DNA of 64,000 nucleotides from Tepidisphaera sp. (GTDB lineage: Bacteria; Planctomycetota; Phycisphaerae; Phycisphaerales; UBA1924). The DNA lies in assembly GCA_016124375.1 (NCBI GenBank), contig WGNV01000004.1, positions 248,001 through 312,000 on the forward strand. The letters run 5' to 3'. Shown in pieces: positions 43,307 to 50,849 of the stretch. Under the pieces are notes generated by a model. That model was given only the letters and a program-made list of their open reading frames with translations, searched no databases and had not been told where the DNA came from. Made by a program: the position numbers and the translations under genes. Positions within the stretch are counted from its first letter, which is position 1, and every line of letters starts with the position of its first letter.

Positions 43307-44722
43307 ATGATCTCGATCGACTTCGCAAACTGTCTCTCCTCGCGCGTCGGCGCTCATGGCGTGGACCCGGCCAAGATCTCCCCCGGGTCGGCGGCGGCGG
43401 ATGCGATTCAGTCGCACACCGCCCGCCTGGCCAAGACCCGCGGCACGGGCTGGGAACGCTGGCGCGAACTGCCCTTTGACCCCATGAAGAAGGATCACCT
43501 CGCCCAGGTGAAGGCGGCGGTGAAAGCCGCCCACGGCAAGTTCGACAACCTCGTCGTTCTGGGCATCGGGGGCTCGGCCCTGGGCAACATCGCCCTGCAG
43601 AGCGCCCTCAACCCCGCGACGTACAACCTGCAGGCGCCGGTGGATCGCAAAGGCCCGCGCCTGTTCGTCATCGACAACGTGGATCCGGCGTACTTCGCCA
43701 GCGTGCTCGACCTGTGCGAGCAACAGGGCGGGCTTGGGCGAACCTTGTTCAACGTCATCAGCAAGAGCGGCGAGACCGCCGAGACCGCCGCCCAGTTCAT
43801 GGTGATTCGCGACCTTCTCAAGAAGGCCCTGGGCCCTAACTACGGCTCGAACATCGTGGCAGTGACCGACCCCGCCAAGGGCACCATGCGGCAGATCTGC
43901 GAGCGCGAAAAGTTCACCACCCTGCCCGTGCCCGATGGCGTGGGCGGGCGATTCAGCGTGCTCAGCCCGGTCGGGCTCTTCTCCGCGGCGATGTGCGGGA
44001 TTGATATTGACGCGCTCCTCGCCGGAGCCGCGGCTATGGACACCCGCTGCTCCAACCCCACGCTCGCCCAGAACCCGGCCGCGATGCTGGCGACGCTGCT
44101 GGTGGAACTGGGAACGAGCCTGGGCAAGCCCAATCACGTGCTGATGCCGTATTGCAATCAACTTTACCTGCTGGCGGATTGGTACCGGCAGTTGTGGGCC
44201 GAGAGCCTGGGCAAGAAGAACGACGCGACGGGCAACCCCGTGTACGCCGGGTTCACGCCCATCAAGGCCCTGGGCACGACCGACCAGCACAGCCAGGTGC
44301 AGTTGTATCGCGAAGGCCCCAACGACAAGGTGCTGGGGATGATCGAGGTCGAGCACTTCTCGCGCGACGTCACGATCCCCACCGGGCTGGGGGTCGACGC
44401 GTTGCAGTACCTGGAGGGCAAGCACATGTCGGCGTTGCTGGCCGCCGAGAAACGGGCGACCGAGTACGCGTTTGTCGACAGCCTGAGGCCCAACTACACG
44501 ATCCGCATGCCACGGGTCGACGCGCACCACGTGGGCGAGTTCATCTCGCTGTGGCAGATCGCAACCGCGTACGCGGGGCTGCTGCTGAACATTGACGCGT
44601 ACGACCAGCCGGCGGTGGAGCTGGGCAAGCAGGCGACGTTCGGGCTGATGGGCCGCGCGGGGTACGAGCGCTTCCAGACGCAGGTGCACGGGGCGCTTGG
44701 GGCGACGGAGTGGGTGGTGTAG
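43307..44722 (+). CDS. pgi: glucose-6-phosphate isomerase
   Basis: Interconverts glucose-6-phosphate and fructose-6-phosphate. The 471-residue product matches the shorter bacterial Pgi form: VLGIGGSALGN, the sugar-phosphate-binding VISKSGETAETAAQF, GVGGRFSVLSPVGLFSAAM, and LGTTDQHSQVQLY with the conserved His. Start ATG 43307. It diverges from ppa through the heptamer repeats and ends just before a small palindrome. Confidence 0.96.
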   Translation: MISIDFANCLSSRVGAHGVDPAKISPGSAAADAIQSHTARLAKTRGTGWERWRELPFDPMKKDHLAQVKAAVKAAHGKFDNLVVLGIGGSALGNIALQSALNPATYNLQAPVDRKGPRLFVIDNVDPAYFASVLDLCEQQGGLGRTLFNVISKSGETAETAAQFMVIRDLLKKALGPNYGSNIVAVTDPAKGTMRQICEREKFTTLPVPDGVGGRFSVLSPVGLFSAAMCGIDIDALLAGAAAMDTRCSNPTLAQNPAAMLATLLVELGTSLGKPNHVLMPYCNQLYLLADWYRQLWAESLGKKNDATGNPVYAGFTPIKALGTTDQHSQVQLYREGPNDKVLGMIEVEHFSRDVTIPTGLGVDALQYLEGKHMSALLAAEKRATEYAFVDSLRPNYTIRMPRVDAHHVGEFISLWQIATAYAGLLLNIDAYDQPAVELGKQATFGLMGRAGYERFQTQVHGALGATEWVV

Positions 44723-44727
44723 TTGGT

Positions 44728-44750
44728 AGGTCGGTTCTCCGAACCGATCC
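44728..44750. repeat. single palindrome TCGGTTC/GAACCGA after pgi
   Basis: A 7-base perfect inverted repeat (44731-44737 with 44741-44747) around TCC, starting nine bases after the pgi stop codon. It is similar in size and placement to the other REP-like hairpins of the window. Confidence 0.6.
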
Positions 44751-44822
44751 ATACAGGAATCAAAGGTTTCTTCGGCTATGTTTCGTTGGCATCCTGCGTA
44801 GCAACGAGAGGGAAGATATACT

Positions 44823-46376
44823 ATGTTTGCACATTTCTCGCATGCGGCGCGTCTTTCGGCGGCGATTCTCATCGCCGGGTGTCCTGGGCTCGCGCTCGCA
44901 TCATTTCAACCAAAGTCCGCGGGTGACTCCGGGTCCAAACAACCCGACACCACGGGCACGACCCAAGCGATCGTCGATCACTTGAGTACCTCGCTTCACG
45001 ATGCAAGCAGTCTGCCGGACGAGGAGCAGGCGGCTCGATACGCCCGGGCGAGGGTTGATCTCTCTGAAGCAATCGGCGATCCTGAGCAGGCCAATGTCGA
45101 GGTCTGGTATTGGGCGGGTGTGGTCGCGGTGCACACCCATAACGAGGATCTGGCAGGCTTTGCGCGCGAGGCGATTGAGCGGCTTGAGCCGAATTATTCG
45201 AATCAGCCTCGTTTCGCTTCGCTTGTCGCCGAACTCGATCAGGCAACGAGCATGGATGACGTCACGAAGATCCGCGAGAATCGGCCCGGCGTGCTCGAAC
45301 TCAACAAGGCGGCGAAGACCGACGGCGAGGCTGCCCTGACGCTGGCACGGTACTACGACACCGCGTTCAAGGACGAATCACACGTTCGCCGAGTCCCCAA
45401 GGACGACGCGCAGGCCGTGCGTCTTTACACGCGCGCCGTCGAGGCCGGCAGCAGCAAGGCGATGAACAACCTCGCCGCCGCGTATGAGTTGGGCAAAGGC
45501 GGCCTGGAAAAAGACGGGGCGAAGGCGGTCGAGCTCTACCGCAAGGCGGCCGAGGCGGGCGAGGTCAACGGCATGATGAACTTGGCCTACGCCTATGAGA
45601 CCGGGCTTGGAGGCCTGCAAGGTGGGAGCGACGAGGCCATCGTCTGGTTCCAGAAAGCAGCCGACAAGGGTAACGCCGCCGCGATGACCAAGGTGGGAAT
45701 GGCCTATTTGAATGAATGGGGTACCTATCCCAAAGACGACGCCAAGGCAGTCGAGTGGTTTCGCAAAGGGGCGGACGGGGGCGACGGGAGCGGGATGAAC
45801 GACTTGGGAAATGCCTATCTCCATGGCATCGGGGGCCTGCCGCAGGACAATGCCAAGGCCCTTGAGTGGACTTTGCGGGGTGCCAAAGCGGGGAATGCTA
45901 TCGCGATGGTGAATCTCGGCGGCGCGTACGAGGACGGCGAGATGGGCCTTGCGAAAGACGAAGCCAAAGCCGTGCAGTGGTACACGATGGCCGCGCGAAA
46001 GGGTCATCGCGCTGGCCTCTCGAACCTCGGTCGGGCATACGAGAATGGTTTCGGCGGCTTGCCGAAAGACCCGACCAAAGCGGTGGAGTTGTACCAGCAA
46101 GCCGCTCAAAAGGGCGACGCCGGAGCGATGAACGGCCTGGGTGTCGCCTACACGCTGGGCGTTGGCGGCCTGCCCAAGGATGAAGCCAAAGCCGCGGCTT
46201 GGTTCGTTCGCTCGGCCCAATATGGCGACATGTCGGGCATGACCAACCTGGCTCACTGCTACGAGGTCGGGTCGGGCGGCTTGCCCCAAGACATGAAGTT
46301 GGCGTCAGCCTGGTATCACCAAGCGGCGGAACACGGCTCCAAGCCCGCGCAAGATTGGGTCAAGGCGCACCCCTAA
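44823..46376 (+). CDS. secreted Sel1-repeat (SLR) protein
   Basis: A 517-residue exported solenoid protein. It has a signal peptide (ILIAGCPGLALA; a cysteine here could also be a lipid site), then about 180 residues without clear repeats, then about eight Sel1-like repeats to the C-terminus. Repeats carry the usual A-x-x-L-G-x-x-Y and A-x-x-W/L-Y-x-x-A-A-x-x-G pattern with an extra GGLPKD-type loop (GGLPQD, GGLPKD, GGLEKD). Such solenoids bind partner proteins; no partner is evident. It is less GC-rich than its neighbours in places. A 292-base gap follows. Confidence 0.87.
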   Translation: MFAHFSHAARLSAAILIAGCPGLALASFQPKSAGDSGSKQPDTTGTTQAIVDHLSTSLHDASSLPDEEQAARYARARVDLSEAIGDPEQANVEVWYWAGVVAVHTHNEDLAGFAREAIERLEPNYSNQPRFASLVAELDQATSMDDVTKIRENRPGVLELNKAAKTDGEAALTLARYYDTAFKDESHVRRVPKDDAQAVRLYTRAVEAGSSKAMNNLAAAYELGKGGLEKDGAKAVELYRKAAEAGEVNGMMNLAYAYETGLGGLQGGSDEAIVWFQKAADKGNAAAMTKVGMAYLNEWGTYPKDDAKAVEWFRKGADGGDGSGMNDLGNAYLHGIGGLPQDNAKALEWTLRGAKAGNAIAMVNLGGAYEDGEMGLAKDEAKAVQWYTMAARKGHRAGLSNLGRAYENGFGGLPKDPTKAVELYQQAAQKGDAGAMNGLGVAYTLGVGGLPKDEAKAAAWFVRSAQYGDMSGMTNLAHCYEVGSGGLPQDMKLASAWYHQAAEHGSKPAQDWVKAHP

Positions 46377-46668
46377 TCCGGGCCGACCGAGACACGACGC
46401 ACTCGATCCCCGCGTTTCCTCGTTTTAACGCTACGAAATCACGAACCACCCGTGCGTGAAAACGCGTCGGGCCGTTTCATCGAACCGACGGGGCAAGGGC
46501 TGCGAAGAGTTTGGCACCCGCCGGTCTTTGGGCCAAACTACCTTGCGGACCTTGCGGAACCTACTACGGGATGGCGTGCTAGACTCCCTGCTAGGCCGCG
46601 GGGACGTGCGCGGCCGGTAGGAGCCCGGGCAGCGGCCAACGAGCCGCCGCGGGGAACAAGCCGAACAG
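46377..46668. other. 292-base leader region of the GAF-HlyD/M50/SecA operon
   Basis: No gene visible. Near its 3' end is a GC-rich hairpin (46591-46620): CTA-GGCCGCG pairs with CGCGGCC-GG-TAG around an 8-base loop. It lies 49 bases before the GAF-HlyD start and is probably in the leader of the operon. The stretch TGCTAGACT (46578-46586) resembles an extended -10 box, but no matching -35 is clear. Confidence 0.4.
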
Positions 46669-48585
46669 ATGACGATCAGCCAGACCACGCTTCCGGAACT
46701 TGAAGGCCCGCAGCCTGCGGATGCTTCGTCGCCAGCCGCGGGGCCCGAGCCGCTACGCGAACTGCGCGAGATGCTCACACGCCTGCTGGCCACGCAGTGT
46801 TCGCTGGTCGGGGGCATCGCCGGGGCGGCGTTCACCACCTCCGGAGCCGCCCGGCAGGCGGGCATCCTGGCGACCTTCCAGGTGGAAGGCCAATCGATCA
46901 TATCGCCCCCGTTGCTCGCTCGCATCGAGCGGCTGGCGGTCGAGACGTGCCAGGATTCGCCTCCGTCTCTTGGTCGCGCGGATGCGATGGCCCTGCCCCG
47001 CACCGGCACCACGATGTATGGCGATGAAGCCCGCGTGAGGCTGCTCGCGACGCCCTTGGTCGCCGAGGGCGTGACCGAGGGGGCGTGCGTGATCGTGCTG
47101 CCCCCCACTGCCGGCGCGGGGCCTGAGGCCCTGCGCGTGCTCGCGGCCAGCGCCGCCGCGTTCGAGGCGTACCTGTGGCGCCGCCAGGCGATGCTCGAAG
47201 GCGAGCAGAAGGCGATCCTTCGCCAGACGCTGGAACTTCTCGACGCCTCGCAGCAGGGCCAGAGCGCGCCGTCGATGGGCGCGATCATGTGCCACGAGCT
47301 CAAGCGCCGCTTCGGATGCACGCGGGTGTCGATCGGCCTGTTCCATCGCGAGGTGGTTCGCGTGACGGCGATCAGCGACATCGACAACGTGGTGCGCACC
47401 GCGCCGGGCGTCGAGTCGCTCGAGAGCGCGATGGAAGAGTGTGCCGCCCAGGACATCGAGATCATCCATCCGTTGCCGCCTCAGCTCGAGGCGGACCCGT
47501 CGCAGCGGCGCGTGACGCGGGCGCACGAGGAACTGAGCCGGCGGTACGGGCCTTCGTCGCTGCTCAGCCTGCCCTTGCGGGTCGAGGGGAGCATGGTGGG
47601 CGTGCTGCTGCTTGAGCGTCCGGCGAGCGACCCGTTTCCCCCCGGGGCGGCCGGGCTGCTCAGGCTGGTGGCCGAGACCATCGGCCCGGCGATCTGGACG
47701 CGGCGATTAGCCGATCGGGGAATTCTTGCCGTCACGCGCGACCGGGTGCTGGAACTCGGCGAGACGCTGGTGGGCCCGCGCCACACCGCGGCCAAGCTGA
47801 TCGGCGCGATCATCGCCGCGGCGCTGATCTTCGCGACGGTCGTGCCCGTGCCCAGCCGCGTGACGGCCAACGCCGAGATCCGCGCCGAGACCACGCGCAC
47901 CGTGGTGCCCCCGTTCACCGGGTACCTGGAGAGCGTGGACGTCAAACCGGGCGATGTCGTCAAGAAGGGCCAGGTGCTGGCGACGATGGACGACAGCGAC
48001 CTCAAGATGAACCTTGAGCAGGCCGAGAGCAACCTGGCCTCCGCCAAGGCCCAGCGCGACGAGGCGCTGAGCCGGGGCGATCTGTCAAAGGCGACGCCCC
48101 TGACATGGCAGGCGGCCGGGCTGCAGGCGCAGGCGGCGATGCTGCGTGAACACGTGAGCCGCAGTCAGATTCTCTCCCCCATCGACGGGCTGGTGGGCAA
48201 GGGCGACCTTGACCAGTACCTGGGCGCCCGCGTCGAGCCGACGCAGGCGCTGTTCGAGATCGTGAGCCCCACCGAGCGGGCGACGGTGTACATCGACGAG
48301 CGCGACGTGCAGCGCGTGCACGCCGGACAGACCGGCAGGCTCAGCGTCAAGGCCCAGCCCGGCAAAACCGTGCAGATCCGCGTGGTCCGCATCAACCCGG
48401 CGGCCGACGTGGTGCACGGCAAGAACATCTACGCCGCCGAAGTCGAGATCGTGAACCAGGACAAGGCCCCGTGGCTCCGCCCCGGGATGAGCGCGACCGC
48501 CAAGCTCGACGACGGGCTGACGACGACGCTCGCGGCCATCCTCCGCCCGATCGCCGACGAACTGCGCATGAGGCTGTGGTGGTGA
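46669..48585 (+). CDS. GAF-domain/HlyD-type adaptor fusion
   Basis: A 638-residue protein joining a cytoplasmic sensor to a periplasmic adaptor. Residues 1-180 are a poorly conserved helical/GAF-like region. About 184-345 is a GAF domain (MCHELKRRFGCTRVSIGLFH, SLPLRVEGSMVGVLLLER). One membrane helix follows at 375-395. Residues 400-620 form a HlyD lipoyl/barrel domain (TRTVVPPFTGYLESVDVKPG, SRSQILSPIDGLVGKGDLD) with a short coiled coil. The first gene of a four-gene chain with 4-base overlaps. Its stop TGA overlaps the GTG start of the M50 gene. The ligand sensed by the GAF domain is unknown. Confidence 0.85.
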   Translation: MTISQTTLPELEGPQPADASSPAAGPEPLRELREMLTRLLATQCSLVGGIAGAAFTTSGAARQAGILATFQVEGQSIISPPLLARIERLAVETCQDSPPSLGRADAMALPRTGTTMYGDEARVRLLATPLVAEGVTEGACVIVLPPTAGAGPEALRVLAASAAAFEAYLWRRQAMLEGEQKAILRQTLELLDASQQGQSAPSMGAIMCHELKRRFGCTRVSIGLFHREVVRVTAISDIDNVVRTAPGVESLESAMEECAAQDIEIIHPLPPQLEADPSQRRVTRAHEELSRRYGPSSLLSLPLRVEGSMVGVLLLERPASDPFPPGAAGLLRLVAETIGPAIWTRRLADRGILAVTRDRVLELGETLVGPRHTAAKLIGAIIAAALIFATVVPVPSRVTANAEIRAETTRTVVPPFTGYLESVDVKPGDVVKKGQVLATMDDSDLKMNLEQAESNLASAKAQRDEALSRGDLSKATPLTWQAAGLQAQAAMLREHVSRSQILSPIDGLVGKGDLDQYLGARVEPTQALFEIVSPTERATVYIDERDVQRVHAGQTGRLSVKAQPGKTVQIRVVRINPAADVVHGKNIYAAEVEIVNQDKAPWLRPGMSATAKLDDGLTTTLAAILRPIADELRMRLWW

Positions 48586-50849
48586 GCACGCTGGCACGAC
48601 ACAACTCGGGGCGGCGCGAGGTGTCGAGCTTCTTCGACGAGGTGCTGCGGGCCGATCCCGGGGCGTCATTCAGCGACCTGTGGTACAAGGTCGGACCCAC
48701 CCGCCCGACCCTCAGCCCCCACGCCCAGGTCATCCGCCAGCGACTGGGCGACCGGGCCTATTACGTCGTCGAAGACCCCGCGGGCGGGCAGTTCTATCGC
48801 CTCAGCGAGCCGGCGTACTTCTTCCTGGGCATGCTCAATGGCCGCCGCACCGTCGATGACGCGTGGCAGGCGTGCAACGCGCAGATGGGCGACGACGCGC
48901 CCACCCAGCGTGAGTGCGTGGACCTGCTGAGCCGCCTCCAACTCTTCGGCCTGCTGTCGGGCGATCTTCCCCTCGCTCCGGACATGATCGAAGAGCGGCG
49001 GCGGGATCTGCTGGGCCGGCGCCTGGCCCAGCGCACCGGACGCGGGCTCACCCCCACCATCCCGCTGCTGAACCCCGAGCCCTTCCTTGAGCAAGCAGCC
49101 CATCTCATCCGGCCTTTGTTCTCGGCTCCCGCGCTCGTCCTGTGGGTGCTGCTTGTGAGCGCGGCGTTTTACCGCGTCTTCATCGCGCGGGACGAACTCT
49201 TCAGCCAGCTCAACTCGCTCCTGGAGCCCGGCAACCTGCCCCTGATCGGCGTTGTCTTTCTGCTGCTGCGGGCGTGGCACGAGCTCGGCCACGCCTGCGC
49301 CGCCAAGGCAATGGGCGGGCGCTGCACCGAGATCGGCCTCATGTTCGTGGTCTATCTGCTCCCATTCCCCTACTGCGATACCTCCAGCGCCTGGCGCTTC
49401 CCCGAGGTGTACAAGCGCGTGGTGGTGTCGATGGGCGGCGTGCTGTTCGAATCCGTGCCCGCCGCCTTGTGCGCCATCATCTGGTCATACCAGGACCCGA
49501 CCTCCGCCGGCGCTGCCCGCGCCATCTGCTACTACACCATGATCGTGTCGGGCATCACGACCCTCATGTTCAACCTCAACCCGCTTCTGCGCTACGACGG
49601 GTACTACGCACTCTCCGACCTCCTGGGAATCCCCAACCTCAGCCAACGCGCGACCGAGAGTTGGGGCTTCCTCTGGCGGCGCTACGTGCTCAAGCTCGGC
49701 GGGGTCAGGCCTCCCTCCGTGCGCGGGCGGGGTGAGTTTCTCACGCTGCTTGCCTACGCCGCCCTGTCATGGCCCTACCGGGTCTTCGTGCTGGTTTCCA
49801 TCGTGCTGGTGCTGTGGTCCAGCCCCAGATATCTCACGCTGGGCATGGTGCTCGCCGTCGTCACCGGCTGTGCCTGGGGCGTCTACCCGCTGCTCAAGGG
49901 CGCGTGGTTCCTGCTCACCAGCCCTCGCCTGCTCGGCCGCCGCGCCAGGGCCATCGGCCTCATCGGCGGCACGCTCGCGGTTCTGCTGGTCGTGCTCGGG
50001 CTGGTGCCCATGCCCGCCGCCGGCTACGCCAGCGGGACCGTCGAGGCCTTGGTCAACGATCCCATCCGCGCGGGCGAAGACGGCTTCGTCGATCAGGTGC
50101 TCGTGAAGCCCGGGCAAAACGTCAAGAAGGGCGACCCGCTCGTCAAGATGCGCAACCCCGAGATCGACGCCGAGGTCGAAACCGCCCGGGCCGAACTGGC
50201 CAAGGCGCAGTCCGAGGCCGACGCCGCCGCCGCCGAGGCCCCCACCAAGCAGGCCCTGGCCCGCACCGCCGTCGAACAGGCTCAGAGCCGTCTGCGGCAC
50301 GCCCTGGAACGCCAGACCAACCTCACGATCCTCGCCTCCTCCGACGGGCAGGTCGTGGAGCCCGCCACCGAAGGGCTCGACACGCTCGAGGGCCGGTTCG
50401 TCCGACGCGGCACCCAGCTCGGTTCCGTCGTCTCCACCGACCAGCTCATCGTCCGGTGCATGGTGCCCGATCGCGAGCGCGGCTACATCTTCGATTCCGC
50501 CCCGGGTCAGGAAGCCTCCAGCGACGTCCGTGCCAGCGTGCGCGTGCGCGGACGCTCCTGGACCAAGGTGCCCGTACGGATCGTGCGGGCCGCGGCCGCC
50601 GGATCCAAAACCCTCGACCGCCCGCAGCTCGGCTCCGACGCGGGCGGCGAAGTGATGCTCGACCCCACCGACCCGCAGCGCCGCCAGACGCTCAACTCCC
50701 AGTTCCTGGTCGAGCTGCAGCCCAAGAAGCAACCCGAAGGCTGGCAGCCCGGGCTGCGGGCCCGCGTGCGCCTGGGCATCGCCCCGCGCCCGCTGCTCGT
50801 GCAGGGGTGGCGCTGGTTCTGGCAGTTCCTGGATGAAAGGGCGCGATGA
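48582..50849 (+). CDS. PqqD-like/M50 metalloprotease/HlyD fusion membrane protein
   Basis: A 755-residue, probably inner-membrane protein. Residues 20-125 look like a PqqD-type winged helix (FYRLSEPAYFFLGMLNGRRT), a fold that binds peptide leaders in RiPP systems. The membrane part (about 180-480) has H233-E-L-G-H237 and N333-P-L-L-R-Y-D339-G, the paired motifs of M50 intramembrane zinc proteases. The C-terminal 250 residues form a HlyD-like lipoyl/barrel and coiled coil (SGTVEALVNDPIRAGEDGFV, VKPGQNVKKGDPLVKM). I chose the GTG at 48582, overlapping the previous stop; GTGs at 48579 and 48576 are equally possible. Likely protease plus exit duct in one chain; the substrate is unknown. Confidence 0.85.
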   Translation: MSTLARHNSGRREVSSFFDEVLRADPGASFSDLWYKVGPTRPTLSPHAQVIRQRLGDRAYYVVEDPAGGQFYRLSEPAYFFLGMLNGRRTVDDAWQACNAQMGDDAPTQRECVDLLSRLQLFGLLSGDLPLAPDMIEERRRDLLGRRLAQRTGRGLTPTIPLLNPEPFLEQAAHLIRPLFSAPALVLWVLLVSAAFYRVFIARDELFSQLNSLLEPGNLPLIGVVFLLLRAWHELGHACAAKAMGGRCTEIGLMFVVYLLPFPYCDTSSAWRFPEVYKRVVVSMGGVLFESVPAALCAIIWSYQDPTSAGAARAICYYTMIVSGITTLMFNLNPLLRYDGYYALSDLLGIPNLSQRATESWGFLWRRYVLKLGGVRPPSVRGRGEFLTLLAYAALSWPYRVFVLVSIVLVLWSSPRYLTLGMVLAVVTGCAWGVYPLLKGAWFLLTSPRLLGRRARAIGLIGGTLAVLLVVLGLVPMPAAGYASGTVEALVNDPIRAGEDGFVDQVLVKPGQNVKKGDPLVKMRNPEIDAEVETARAELAKAQSEADAAAAEAPTKQALARTAVEQAQSRLRHALERQTNLTILASSDGQVVEPATEGLDTLEGRFVRRGTQLGSVVSTDQLIVRCMVPDRERGYIFDSAPGQEASSDVRASVRVRGRSWTKVPVRIVRAAAAGSKTLDRPQLGSDAGGEVMLDPTDPQRRQTLNSQFLVELQPKKQPEGWQPGLRARVRLGIAPRPLLVQGWRWFWQFLDERAR

